The position numbers were made by a program, and so were the translations under genes. Source: Tilletia caries (Eukaryota; Basidiomycota; Exobasidiomycetes; Tilletiales; Tilletiaceae). Taken from it: DNA of 64,000 nt. The stretch spans positions 434,001 to 498,000 of the forward strand of contig JALUTQ010000038.1 in assembly GCA_032718865.1 (NCBI GenBank), given 5' to 3'. Under the pieces are notes generated by a model that was not told where the DNA came from, made no database searches, and saw only the letters and a list, made by a program, of their open reading frames with translations. This document shows positions 23,014 to 37,564 of the stretch, piece by piece. The first letter of the stretch is position 1; each line of letters starts with the position of its first letter.

Positions 23014-24450
23014 TTAGATTGCACGAGCGGAAGGGGCAACAGTGGTGGGGAGGGTGATGTCGCCGAGTCCGCTAGGAGTGGGAAGCTGGATGGGGGTGGT
23101 GGAGTTGTCGGTGGCAGTAGGGAGGGTGTCGTTGCCGAGGCTGCTGGGGCCAGCGGGTGCGGTGGCGTTGAAAAGAGTGACATTCAGGAAAGAGAGGGTG
23201 GCGTTGTACGCAAGGGGCGCGGTGGTGTGGTAGTTGATACCGTGTCCCGTGGCGGGGATGATGGATCCCTCCGAGCCCTCAGCAGCCTGCGGGAACAGAG
23301 CCTCAATGGCCTGGGTAGCAAAGTCGGTTCCGTTGACGTATGGGTTGCGGAAGGCGAAGATGAAGTCCTTCTCGCCGAGGACGACCTGGACGGGGCCGGT
23401 GTAGTTCTGGGCGGGCGCTCCGAGGCCACCGATGGTGAAGAAGGCACCCTGGGTGACGGGGGCAGCAGTGCCGCGGACCCAGGTGGTTGCGTTGGAAGTC
23501 ACGGAAGCGGGGTAGGCAAAGTTGATCTGGTCAGCGTACTGGGTTCCGGTGACGAGCCAGTGCTTGGAGATGTTGGCAAACCGCTCGGGGAAGACGGTGC
23601 CTGCCTGGGTGTAGACGCCGGAGAGGAGGGTGAAGGGGAAGCCAGTGAAGTCGATGGAGAAGCCGGTGAGGACGAGGGCGTCGATGAGCTCGGGTCGGAC
23701 CTGGGACAGATGCTGGCTCTGAGCGGATCCGTACGAGTGCCCGACGACGACGGTCTGGTTCCAGGCGCGGCCACCGATGTCGGTGGTGTTGCGGATGCGC
23801 TCAGCCAGGTTCTCAAGGATGGCGGCCTCAGTCGAGGCCTGGACCAAGTTGTAACCGTCGGCGGGACGCTCGCTCTGTCCGGTGCCGAGACGGTCGTAAC
23901 GGAAGGTCGGGTAGCCGGCCTCGTGGGCCTGGTAGACGTACGAGTAGGTGGACTCGGAGAGGTTGTACTCTGAGCTCTGGATGTTCCAGTAGCTGGAGTC
24001 GAAGCCGATACCGTGGACCAAGAGCTGGATGGTGCTGTTTGCGACAGTGTTGTTGTTCTTAGGCTCGCAGTAGACGCCGGAGATGTTGAAGGTTTGCTCA
24101 ACGATGACAGATCCGTTCAAGTAGGCCTGGGTGAAGTTCTGACTGGAGGTAACATATTCAACAAAGAGCTCGGTGATGCGGGTCTGGTTGACCTCAGGCT
24201 CGACGCCCATCTTGAGGGTGTCATATGAGGGCTGAGTGACGTTGACGGGGACCTGGTAGGTCTGGCGAGTGCATCTTGCGTTTGAGGAGGTGTCGGTCTC
24301 GTTGGCGCTGCCCTCGCCTGTGGCATCGACTCCGATCGCGGTGGAGGGCATCACCGCAGTGGTAGTGGCCGCATCGGCAGCCTGCCGCGGGTACACGACG
24401 GCTGCGTTGGTGACTGCGAGCAGCGAAAGGAAGGCGAAAGAAATCTGCAT
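23014..24450 (-). CDS. Secreted alpha/beta hydrolase
   Basis: This intronless gene of 478 codons makes a probable extracellular esterase- or lipase-like enzyme; its substrate is unknown. The ATG at 24448-24450 gives a clear signal peptide (MQISFAFLSLLAVTNA). Upstream non-ATG extension is not needed. A TATA box (TATAAAG on the minus strand, near 24535) lies about 85 bp before the start. The catalytic serine is in GHSYGS (about residue 237). Likely partners are Asp in GEKDFIF (about 362) and His in TGHGINYH (about 400). HGIGFDSSYW resembles an oxyanion-loop motif and RYDRLGTGQS is the usual following strand. Many N-glycosylation sequons and a Ser/Thr/Pro-rich tail fit secretion. Two cysteines (CTRQ, VYCEP) may form a disulphide. 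Confidence 0.88.
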   Translation of the reverse strand: MQISFAFLSLLAVTNAAVVYPRQAADAATTTAVMPSTAIGVDATGEGSANETDTSSNARCTRQTYQVPVNVTQPSYDTLKMGVEPEVNQTRITELFVEYVTSSQNFTQAYLNGSVIVEQTFNISGVYCEPKNNNTVANSTIQLLVHGIGFDSSYWNIQSSEYNLSESTYSYVYQAHEAGYPTFRYDRLGTGQSERPADGYNLVQASTEAAILENLAERIRNTTDIGGRAWNQTVVVGHSYGSAQSQHLSQVRPELIDALVLTGFSIDFTGFPFTLLSGVYTQAGTVFPERFANISKHWLVTGTQYADQINFAYPASVTSNATTWVRGTAAPVTQGAFFTIGGLGAPAQNYTGPVQVVLGEKDFIFAFRNPYVNGTDFATQAIEALFPQAAEGSEGSIIPATGHGINYHTTAPLAYNATLSFLNVTLFNATAPAGPSSLGNDTLPTATDNSTTPIQLPTPSGLGDITLPTTVAPSARAI

Positions 24451-25034
24451 CGTGTTGAAAGAGTCTGCGAACAAGGAAGACAGACGTGAGGAAAGGAAGA
24501 CAGAAATAAGCTGAGGAAAAGGTCAACTCGCTCTTTATACGCGGGAACTGAGTTAGCCGTCAGCGTCCAACACGCAACAATTCTCCGCAGGATGTCCGAA
24601 CATGTCCCTACACTTTTGCGGTGACGTCACCGGCAACCATCGAAACCACCTTCCCAGCTTCTTCTCACCGAGGGGCGAGGGGGAGGGTCGAGAGACCGAG
24701 TAACCAAGCGCGCGCAAGCTGGACGCTGGACGGAGGTCGGTGCGATCTTGACGACGGCGATGGTATGCTCAGCACACAGGCCACAGCACCAGAACCAGAA
24801 CCAGAAGCCAGGACGAGGACCGCACGTCGCACGTCGCACGTGGCGAGAGTGCGGTGATCGATCGGTCAGGCGGTGACGCTGCTCGCTCGACGCTGTCTGC
24901 GAAGGTAGCGAGCGACTTGACTGGCTGTGGTTGGCCTCCAGCAACGATTGTCTGCGTCGCACGCTGGCTGACCGCAACCCTCGCGTCGCCTTCCATCTTC
25001 GCCTGGCCGTCGTTCTCCGGGAGAGCTTCTACTC
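24451..25034. promoter_or_regulatory. Divergent promoter region, hydrolase and WD40 gene
   Basis: The 584-bp gap lies between the start codons of two divergently transcribed genes. A TATA word for the hydrolase lies near 24535. Repeats of CACCAGAACCAGAACCAGAA (near 24786) and CGCACGTCGCACGTCGCACGTGG (near 24822) are visible. The rest shows no gene. Confidence 0.55.
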
Positions 25035-28000
25035 ATGTCCGCAGCAGCAGCCGCTGTCGCAGGTTCCTCCCAGCGCAGCATCATGGACCAACCTTCCGAC
25101 CGGCACGGAGAACCGCCGGAGTACAGCGCGCAAGTTCCCGCAGGCGCAGCATACGCGGCTCGGTGCTGGCAGACCCTCGATCAGCTCCGAGCAGGCGGAC
25201 AGAAGAACCTCCGCTTGCCCCGCCAGGACCGCCTCAAGCAGCGCGCTCTGGGAGATCAGGTCCGGCGCGTAGGCTTCCCTTTCATGCGGTGAGTGTCTTC
25301 AGAGCCACTGCTGTCCTGCGCTTTGAAGTACATGCAAGGGCTCACTTCTAGACCCCCTCTTTACCTCCCCTGCGCAGACCTCTGGAAGGTCACATCAGCT
25401 GCGTCAATGCGCTCGCGTTCTCCAAAGACGGCCGCTGGCTTGCTTCGGGCGGCGATGACATGCGCGTCCAGATCAGGGATATGTACGAGGACATCGACTC
25501 CGACCGGTCCGACGTCTTCGTCACCCTGCCAGGACATCGGGTACGTTTCTCTCCCCTCCTCCTCTTGCCCGCCGCATGCGTATTAATCACCTTTCATTGC
25601 GCTTGGCCTAGGCCAACATCTTCACGCTTTCCTGGTCGTGCGACGGCCAGCACCTCTTCTCCGGAGGAATGGACGGCCGCGTGCACCAATACGACCTCCA
25701 GTCCCTCTCCAACCTCGCCAAACGACCCCGGCTCTCCCTCGAGCCCGGCCAACAAAGACGAACCCTCTGGGCCCGTCAACCAAGCATCCACCCGTCCGCC
25801 GTCCTCTCCGCCCCCGTGAGCCCGACCGGCCTTGAGTTCCTCCTCGGCACCACGCCCGCCATTCGGGAGGTCTCCGCTCACCCGTACAACCCGGCCCTCG
25901 TCCTTGCGTGTACCCAGAACGGACTGCTGACGATGAACGACGTCCGGCTGCCGGCGCCTGGTTTTGTTGGGTGTGCGCGGCTCTCGGCTCGCAGGGGACT
26001 CTTCGCCCTCGCTGGTCGGTCGTTTTCCGGTGTACAGTGGCGCCCGCTCGCCTCGGACGGGAACACCTTCGCCGTCTGCATCTCCACGGCCTCCAACAGG
26101 GTCGATGCCGCCAACATAAACGTCAAAGCGGGCACGCGGCTGTACGATGCCCGGATGTGCTTCCGCAGTAGCGACAGGTCCGGCGGGATGGACGCTATGA
26201 ATGTGCTGGACACGGCTGGTATTTTGAATGATGACAATGCTGTTGTTCTCTACGACTCTGTGCTGGAGCGCTTTGATCGGAGGAGCGACGACGAGGTGTA
26301 CGCATACTTTGCCGTGGCAGATGGGGTCAATGTCCGATTCGACCCCACGGGCCAGTTCTTGGTTTCGGAGTGAGTAGGCGTCGTCACGCAAGCAGATTCT
26401 GGGGAACATTCGCTCGTATGCTGACTGACTGACTGACTGACTGCTCTTCCAATCAGTGCGACGGGGTTCAAGCCTATCATCTACGAAGTCGGCCAATCGC
26501 AGCCCATCGCAGTGTGCGAAGCAAAAGGATACGCAACTCGCTGCACCACCAAGCACGGCAGCTTCGGCCGCTTCGGTACCGATCTGACCAAAGTCGAGGA
26601 ACCACCATCGGATCGGGTTCAGGACGCCAGGGACGAGCGCGGGCCGGCTGTGCGAGAAGCTTTCACTTTGCCAAAGGTCGAGCGTGATGGGCTGTACTAC
26701 GTCACGGGGAGCGATGATTTCCGCGGGTATGGGTGGGCCATCCCTAGCGTGGAGTCGTTGGTGGCCAGACGGGAGGCGGTGAAGGAACTGAGCATCTTGC
26801 GGGGTGAACGGCCCATTGATGGACTCTGTAGGTGTCAGAGTTCTAGCATTCCATACGATAGCTTTCTTGAATTCTGCTGGGACATGGGACTAAGGCGTCT
26901 GACGTATTTGAACCATCTATCGTGCAGATTTCGTCTCCAAGAACGGAGCACCGGTATGGGTGCCGCGGCTGAACAAGCCTGCGTTCACGCTTGATGGCGC
27001 ACAGTCCATCACAAATACGACCCTCGCTCACCCGCATTTACCGCTCATTGCCACTTCCGGTAAGCCCTCCCTCTCCCGCTCCGGAGCGTTCGATTAAAGG
27101 AAGTCAAACCCATGGTTCTCAACATCTCTGTTTTTTCTCCCGCCCACTCGTAGGCATCGAGAGATTGGTGCGATTATACAGTCCGCTGCCATTCTCGACG
27201 CACGACGAGCTACCCGAAGACGGGAGCCTGTCCGTCCCCCTCCTGCGTCCCGGCCTAACCCGTCAAATAGGCAAAAAGCCAGCCCTGCCAACAGGAGCGA
27301 ACGACGAGCGCGACTCGATCGACATTGCGCATTCGTCACTCTCCAATCACCATTACCATGCGGGGATGCCAATCAGCCATTCGATGCGCGCCAATGACCG
27401 GCTCCTTCGGACGCGGAAGCTCTGTAGGCAGGGGGACATCGGTGATGCTTCTACCATTGCGCAGTTTGACGAGTATCTGCTGGAGGAGGAGAAGGATCGG
27501 AGGGAGAAGAGGCGGCGGTTGGCTGGTGCTGCTCGTTCCGCTGCTGCTGGGGGCCGTGGAGGTGGGGTTGGGCGCGGTCGCGGAGCGAAGGAGGAGGTGC
27601 GGGAGGAAGTAAGAGCGGAAGGGGAAGGGGAGGAGCTCTTCCGTGCCAAGCCGGACATCATGTACTCCCTTCGTCGGATCTTCAAGGAGGCTCAAGAGGG
27701 GAAAGGGAAGGCCGCCAGCGCTGGTGCTGGTGCTGGTGCTGGTGCTGGCGCGACGGGTCGGCTGTCGTCGACGGCGATGACGAAGATCGGGAGTAATAGC
27801 ACCGACGGCGGGGCTACCTCTGCTGGATCGAGCTCGTGCGGGATCAACCTGACGCCGCCGAAGGCGAAGCGGCCTTGGCGGCGGAGTGCGGATCGGCCGG
27901 TCTTTGTAGGGCAAGAGGAGGGGGAGGAGGAGCAGACGGGGGTTGGGGTGGGCGATCGAGGAGTCGAGGTTCATGATCGAGGACGGACGTCGCATGAGGA

Positions 28001-28781
28001 TTCTCAAGAAGCCGAGGACGAAGACGAGGATGAAATGGATGGCAGCACAAGCGCCTCCTCAGACCGATCGGACGACGTCGGCACGGACACGGTCCACCAA
28101 TCCGACGACGACGAAGACGACGACAACGAGAACGAGAAGGAAGAAGAAGGAGAAGGCGGTGGTCCGGACTGGTCGCAAAACTGGGTCCTCCGTGCTGCGC
28201 GGCGCTTGGGCCTGCAACAGCTGAGCGCACACAGACCTGCACGACTTGCAGGTGGGGTGTGGGAGGTTCGGCATAGTGCTACTCCTCCGACTGGCGCGGC
28301 GGCGGCGGGTGCGCGGGGGTTTGAAATTGTTCCGAGGCGGTTTGGGCGATGGGAGGAGATGGAGATGGGTGGTGATGATGATGATGATGATGAGGAAGAG
28401 GAGGCTGCCGCTGCTGAAGAGATGTTCCTATCTCCGGACGAGGATGATTCGGAAGATGACGATGGGGAGGGGGAAGGGGAGGGACGAACTCGTGCGGCGG
28501 TTGCTCCCTTGCCGGATCGGGATGCCGATGGGTTGACGGAGTATGAGAGGTGGATGAGGCAGGATCTTCCGCGTATTCGATCTTCGGGTCGGGCGGAGGG
28601 CATGGATCTGGATGAGGACGAGGATGAGGACGATGAGGACGACGAGGAGGAGGAGGAGGATTATGAGGGAGGTGCGGGTGGAGGTGGCGACGTTGGCGCG
28701 GATGAGGATGATGATGATGACGACGACGACGCTGATGATGGGGCGGTCGCGTACCGTCGTCTAGGTCGTGATCGGCCTTGA
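25035..28781 (+). CDS. WD40-repeat protein with acidic tail (DCAF5/6-like)
   Basis: Six exons fit: 25035-25288, 25378-25540, 25612-26369, 26457-26827, 26928-27059 and 27154-28781 (1,101 residues). N-terminal WD units include HISCVNALAFSKDGRWLASG (from about residue 88) and ANIFTLSWSCDGQHLFSGG. Later blades read VNVRFDPTGQFLVS and LIATSGIERLVRLYSP. This resembles DDB1/CUL4-associated WD40 proteins, which recruit substrates to a ubiquitin ligase; that role is inferred. The last exon adds about 500 residues with basic helices (EEEKDRREKRRRL), an AGAGAG repeat and very long Asp/Glu runs, the last near the C terminus. Intron 3 holds a CTGA microsatellite. The start is the first ATG in frame; MDQPSD (25083) is an alternative. 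Confidence 0.82.
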
Positions 28782-32082
<3,301 letters not shown>

Positions 32083-32911
32083 GCGTTCTTCTGACGTCTA
32101 CTGTCTCTCCCCCCCCACCATCACCCACTCCACGCCCGCCACGGCCAACGGCGGAGTTTGTTGGCCAAAAACTCCCACACCATACCTTCGTCCTCTTCTC
32201 TTTCTCTCACACTTTCTCTCTCGCTCACACACATCCTCAAGACTGCAGTTTGTTCGCATTTGTTAGGCCCACCAAAACCTTTCTTCGCAATCCCACCAAA
32301 ACGCTGTCTTTCTCAACCCTCTTCGCGTGTGTGCCTGTGTGAAATGTTTGCGTTGCCACCATGGACACTCGAGAGGGAGTAAAGAGCGAGCTTGGTGAAG
32401 GAGTCGGGCTCGTCGCTGCTGAACTCCCGTCTGTGCCGAGCAGACATGGAGCATAGAGCGTGGAGATGGAGCGACGGCCAGCATCGACGCCGGCACCGCT
32501 GCACCGCGCACACGATGGGGACTGGCGAGGATGAAAAGTTTGACCTCTTCTCTTCGAGGCAGCACCCCAGCGGCCAGCAGAGAGTCGAGAGAAGACCGAT
32601 GCGGCCTGTGCGAGGGCGTGGGCGCAGGAGGACTGGAGGAGGAGTCGGCTTTTGGTGGCCCGAGACTTTCCGAGACTGCGCTGTTGTGATATGGGAGGGA
32701 GAGTGCGAGACCCCTGTCGGAAGTCACCGGGGCGGGAGAAGACTCGGCCGAACGTGGAAAAAGAGAAAGCGAAGAAGCCCTTCCTTCCTTCGTCCCCTGG
32801 CTGGATGCGCACCAACTGCTGGACCACCACCACCACCACCCACCACCCACCACTCACCCCACCCACCCCCTCTCCCCCTCTCCCCCTCCCCTCACCACCC
32901 CATACTTCAAC
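32083..32911. promoter_or_regulatory. Intergenic: TEF1 3' region and AAC promoter
   Basis: The 829 bp contain no supported gene. A CT-rich, CCACC-repeated tract (about 32820-32905) precedes the ADP/ATP carrier start. Long minus-strand frames crossing this area are shadows of the codon-biased carrier gene. Confidence 0.55.
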
Positions 32912-33945
32912 ATGGGCGCTGTTGTCGACCCCTCCAAGGTTAAGACCAAGGATGCCTACTCGTTCTTCCTCGACTTCATGATGGGCGGTGTCTCCGCTGC
33001 CGTCTCCAAGACGGCCGCAGCCCCCATCGAGCGTGTCAAGCTCCTCGTCCAGAACCAGGCCGAGATGATCAAGCAGGGCCGTCTCGCGTCCCCCTACAAG
33101 GGCATCGGCGACTGCTTTGTCCGCACCTACCAGCAGGAGGGTGTCGTCTCCTTCTGGCGTGGCAACACCGCCAACGTCATCCGTTACTTCCCCACCCAGG
33201 CCCTCAACTTCGCCTTCAAGGACTACTTCAAGAGTCTCTTCAAGGTCCCCAAGACGGCCCCGTACTGGAAGTCCATGTCGGCCAACTTGGCCTCCGGTGG
33301 TGCCGCTGGTGCCTCGTCGCTGCTCTTTGTCTACTCGCTCGACTACGCCCGTACCCGTCTCGCCAACGACGCCAAGTCGGCCACCAAGGGCGGCGGAGAC
33401 CGTCAGTTCAACGGCCTCGTCGACGTCTACCGCAAGACGCTCGCCTCGGACGGTATCTCGGGTCTGTACCGTGGCTTTGTTCCCTCGGTCGTCGGTATCG
33501 TCGTCTACCGTGGTCTGTACTTCGGCATGTACGACTCGCTCAAGCCTGTTCTCCTCACCGGTAACCTCGAGGGTAACTTCCTTGCCTCGTTCTTGCTCGG
33601 CTGGGGTGTCACTACTGGTGCTGGTCTCGCTTCGTACCCTCTCGACACCGTTCGCCGACGCATGATGATGACCTCCGGTGGAGGTGTCCACTACCGCAAC
33701 ATGGCCCACGCCGCCCAGTCCATCATTGCCGCCGAGGGTGTGCCTTCGCTCTTCAAGGGTGCTGGTGCCAACATTCTCCGTGGTATTGCCGGTGCCGGTG
33801 TCCTGTCCGGTGAGTCTTCTCTTTTCTCAGATGCACACGTATCTTGTATTTGCGAGAGTTCTGACGCGCCTATGACCACCGCACAGGTTACGACAAGCTC
33901 CAGGAGCTCATGTTCGGCAAGGTCTACAAGGGTGGCTCGGGCTAA
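32912..33945 (+). CDS. AAC: Mitochondrial ADP/ATP carrier
   Basis: This inner-membrane carrier exchanges cytosolic ADP for matrix ATP. The exons 32912-33809 and 33887-33945 give 318 residues, typical of fungal AAC. The three carrier repeats show PIERVK, SLDYAR and PLDTVR signatures. The nucleotide-carrier hallmark RRRMMM is at about residues 248-253. [20 protein letters not shown] is near-invariant for AAC. Codon bias is strong, as in TEF1 next door. The final intron splits SG|YDKLQE near the C terminus. The start ATG follows a CA-rich leader and no upstream in-frame ATG competes. Confidence 0.97.
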
Positions 33946-34438
33946 ACGTATCGCTCCTAATTGCCTCTCCTCCTCCTCCTCGTCATCCTCCTTTCCTGAT
34001 TCCGTCGGAATCAAAAAAGACCATATCATCGTCCATTGTTCATCGTTCATCATTCCATTGGAAGCTCTTCTCTCTCTCTCTCTCTCTTCCTCACCCATAA
34101 ACATCTGTCACTCCTGTCCCCTCTCTTCTCTATCGCACCCAACCCAAAATACACAGATCGCACCCGCACCTTGTCTGCGTGTCTGTTCGGAGGGAGCGGG
34201 AAGAAGGAGGTGGGTGAGATTATGATCATTGTGGTGTGGACAGATGATCACACAGCTCGCCTCGCCTCGCATCTCGTCCGCCCAGCAGCATGAGCCGGTC
34301 TTCCTGACATTCGCGACCACCTCACGCTCTGCGCCGACCCCGAGCAGGAAGCAAGGAAAGCAGAACACCCACGCGCGCGCTCGACAGACAGACAGACAGA
34401 CAGACAGACGCATAGCTCTATTCCCCCCAAAAAAAAAC
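33946..34438. other. Intergenic with CT and GACA microsatellites
   Basis: The 493 bp between the carrier and the complex I gene hold a CT run (about 34069-34088), a (GACA)n run at about 34384-34410 and an A9 stretch just before the next start codon. No gene is seen. Confidence 0.55.
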
Positions 34439-35392
34439 ATGGCTTCATCAGCATCAAAACCGATCGAGGCGTACGAGGGCAAGGACGCGCTCGCCATCGG
34501 CATGACGGGTGCCCTCCAGGCCGGCGCCGCGGGCGTCCTCTTCTCGGCGGTCCAGAATGCGATGCAGACCCACAAGGCGGGCGCGATGGGCGTCTTCACC
34601 CGCACGGGCTCGACGATTGCCATCTTCAGTGCGTTGCGTTGTCTGACCCTTGCACCTTACGCTGGGACATGCTGACTCTCTCTTTCTTTCCTTCAACCGG
34701 TTTGCAGCTGCGATGGGAGGCTCGTTTGCCTTTGTAGAACCGCTCGTGGGTAATATCCGACAGACGGACGACGCGCTGAATTCCGCGGCGGGAGGATGTG
34801 CGGCTGGTCTTGTCATGGGCGCCAATGGTGAGTTTGATCTCTCTCCCTCTCCCTCTCCCTCTACTCCTTGGGGAACCCCACTGACCTGATTTCACCACTT
34901 CTCGCTCACTCGGTTCAACCACTCCTCCCCAGCCCGATCCCCGCAAACGATGGTCTTCGGCTGCCTCGGCCTCGGCGCCCTACTAGGCACCTTCCAAGCA
35001 ACAGGCCGAAGCCTGGTCGGGCCCATCGCGGGACAGCAGCCCATCAATGCGATCCCGATGCCGGGGGACCAGGGTGGCGATGGAAGCCAGTATGATGGCG
35101 AGGCTAGGACGGTCGGGAGGGAGCTTAGGGAGGCGAGACGGAAGAACTTCTTTAAGGTGAGTTTTGTTCAACTCTGGTCTTGGGTGGGTGGGAGATTTTT
35201 CAGGGCCTGAGGTCACCCTTCGTTCGTGGAAGCTTGAAGGCAGATCACCTTGCGCGGGGAGGGGTTCTTTTAACCTGCCCGAGAAGAGCGGGATCATTTA
35301 GAACCAGTTCTTGGCTGACCTTTTCTTTTTGCTCCCTATCAATCCTATCGAAATCACAGCAACCACGCCAGGACGCCGAGACAGAACAGTGA
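34439..35392 (+). CDS. Complex I subunit, Tim17/22/23 family (NDUFA11-like)
   Basis: This is probably the small inner-membrane subunit of NADH dehydrogenase called NDUFA11/B14.7 in animals. The exons 34439-34628, 34708-34827, 34933-35156 and 35360-35392 give 188 residues. Gly/Ala-rich membrane segments read GALQAGAAGVLFSAVQNA, GVFTRTGSTIAIFTAMGG, GGCAAGLVMGA and FGCLGLGALLGTF. VFTRTGSTIA matches the family core. The last exon is 11 codons, after a 203-nt intron. The alternative is another Tim17-type protein (Tim22 or a peroxisomal relative), but the FTRTG block favours complex I. The A-rich leader places the ATG at 34439. Confidence 0.8.
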
Positions 35393-35840
35393 GAAAAGAC
35401 CGACTTTCAGCTTGCCAACCGTGGGCGCCCCTTTCGAGTCACGGTGCGAGGTTCAAGGTTGCTGTGCGGCCCTCGTACATCCAGCACAGGGTCTGTTTTA
35501 AAGGAGCACAGCGTTCGTTCCCTGCCCCCCTTCCTTCCCGTCACATTTCATCGCCGGAAACAATACAAATCCAACCCAGCTGCCCAGACCTTATTCGCTT
35601 CCCTCGCCTAAATGCGTCAAGAAGAGTACGAGAGTCAAAGTTCGTCCAGGGAAGCTACAGTGCTAGATCTGCTGTCCGGTCAGACCATGTCCAGGGGGAG
35701 GCAAGCAGTGCAGATGCCAATTGATGTGATTTATGGAATGTGATAAGAACCGTCAAGGATGATCTATGTCTGCCAAAGTCCCGGGGCGCGATCGCCTGCT
35801 GCCTCTCAAATCCCAGCCTCCTCGATGCCACCTCAATCGC
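35393..35840. other. Convergent 3' region
   Basis: This lies between the stops of the complex I gene and the minus-strand FAHD1-like gene. I see no gene or repeat. Confidence 0.5.
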
Positions 35841-37170
35841 TCACCCGGATTGAGAGTGAACATACCCACCCTGCCGATCCTGCACCGCGAGCTTAATCTC
35901 CGAAAGCAGCGTCCCATCCGCAAGCTCCAACCCGGCATGTACCTCATCGCCCGCGACCAGGGGCCCGACACCCTTGGGCGTGCCCGTGAGGAGCAGGTCC
36001 CCCGGCTCGAGTCGCATGATGGAGGAGACGTGCTCGATCAGTTCGGGGATTTTGAAGATCATGTCGGCTGTGTTGCCGTCTTGCTTCATTTGCTGGTTGA
36101 CCTGGTGAGAAGGTGGGGGGGGGGGGGGGGTCACTTTTAGCTCCAACTCATGAGGAGGAAGAAGGGATTGGGAGACAAGGGGTTAAACTCACTTTTAGCC
36201 AAAGACGGATGTTGTGCGGGTCAGCAATGGCCGTCTTGTACATGAACGGTCTGGGGGGAGGGCCCGAAGTGGGGGAATCAGTCAACCTTTGTGACTCAGA
36301 GGGGGAGAACGCTGTGAGGTGAAGTGAGAATACTCACCCTACCGGGTTGAACGTGTCAAAGCCCTTGGCAGCAGACCATGGCAGGCCTTTACCCTTCGCC
36401 TGGTCCTGGAGCACGGGAGGAAGGGAAACAGGGGCGATTGTCAGCGCGTTGTAAGCCACATAAAGAGCATGCGACGCGCGCTGTTGCAAAGGAGACTCAC
36501 CTGTAGGTTGCGCGCCGTCATATCGATCGAGAGAGCTTCACAAAAGGAAAACCGTCGTAGGAGAAGCACGGGGGGTGGAATCAGTATGAGACATTTCGCA
36601 GCAGCTTGCAATCGCATGGGTCACTCACCGTATCCGCCAACATATCTGAGCGCGTCCTTCCGAGAGATGTCCCGCGCCTCACGACCGATGACGACCCCGA
36701 GCTCGACTGAGGGGAGGAGGCATAACAAGGGGGAGATGAGGGAAATGGAAGGGTGGGGAAGCTTGTCAGGAACCCCTCCTTATCCTTTCAGGAAAAGGGA
36801 CCAATCGAACAAAAAGAGACTCACCCTCATGATGGACAATGACGCCCTTGGGAATCTCGACGATCCCGCCGGAGTCGATGTAGGCGGTGGTAGGCTTGAG
36901 GAAGAAGAAGGGCTCGGTGGGCACGGCGTTGTTGAGCTCCTTGGCGTGGTCGGCGAAGTTGCGGCCGATGCTGCGGGAGAAGAAGGAGGGGGAAAGGGGA
37001 GGGGGAAGAAAGGAGGGGGTGAAGGACAGGGGCAGGAAGAGGTTCAGCAGGCGTGGACCCCCAGCTCCTGGAGACGATGCCCTTCGACGGGCGCGCGAGG
37101 CATACAGGCAGGGGCTTTCCACTCACGCAACGATCTTACGGCCTGCTGTGCGGAATGCGGTGTAGGACAT
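35841..37170 (-). CDS. Fumarylacetoacetate-hydrolase family protein (FAHD1-like acylpyruvase)
   Basis: It probably hydrolyses acylpyruvates or decarboxylates oxaloacetate in mitochondria. Seven exons, from the start: 37127-37170, 36825-36970, 36629-36706, 36501-36535, 36338-36405, 36193-36250 and 35841-36101 (229 residues, the FAHD1 size). Motifs are IGRNFADHAKEL, FFLKPTTAYI, VELGVVIGREARDI (metal-site glutamate region), DMTARNLQ, KGFDTFNPVGPF and GDLLLTGTPKGVGPL. The start MSYTAFRTAGRKIVA is the first ATG. The intron before the last exon has a G13 run on the plus strand, which is a poly-C tract upstream of its acceptor. Every junction keeps phase. Confidence 0.92.
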
Positions 37171-37564
37171 CTCGGGCCAGTCCGGAGGGGGATGTCGATC
37201 TCACGGGAGAGGGTATGTATGGGAAGCCCAGCACAGAACGTGAGCAGGGTAGCAGTAACGAATGAGCAGTGCGCGTGCCTGCTTCCTTCTCTCTTGTGAC
37301 GCTCAGCGGAGTGGGCTCGAGGAGTTGTAAGAGCAGGAGCTCAAGAAGATGCTCAATCGACAGTTCACGCCCGTGCGCATGCGAAGCCACCACCAACTCG
37401 CACTCCGAAGTCAAGATCAACAGATGGCATTGACGATGGCAACACGAAGCAGTTGCCAACCAAACAGGGAAGAAATACAAAATGCGAGAAGACCTCCGTG
37501 AAGCATCGAAAGGCGAGTGAGTAATGAACGAGAGGGGGGCAGGTTTTCCGTGATAGGGATTGAA
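37171..37564. other. Intergenic, FAHD1-like promoter side
   Basis: The 394 bp lie upstream of the FAHD1-like gene and downstream of the nitronate monooxygenase stop. No gene or clear motif is seen. Confidence 0.5.

Noticed and set aside
22924..23973. 349-codon plus-strand ORF
   Set aside because: It is antisense to the secreted hydrolase, which has a signal peptide and a catalytic triad.
24627..24977. Minus-strand ORFs between the hydrolase and the WD40 gene
   Set aside because: They are basic, low-complexity frames in the divergent promoter with no splice or domain support.
32237..33709. 490-codon minus-strand ORF across the ADP/ATP carrier
   Set aside because: It is the antisense shadow of the carrier gene, extended by chance into the upstream CT-rich region.
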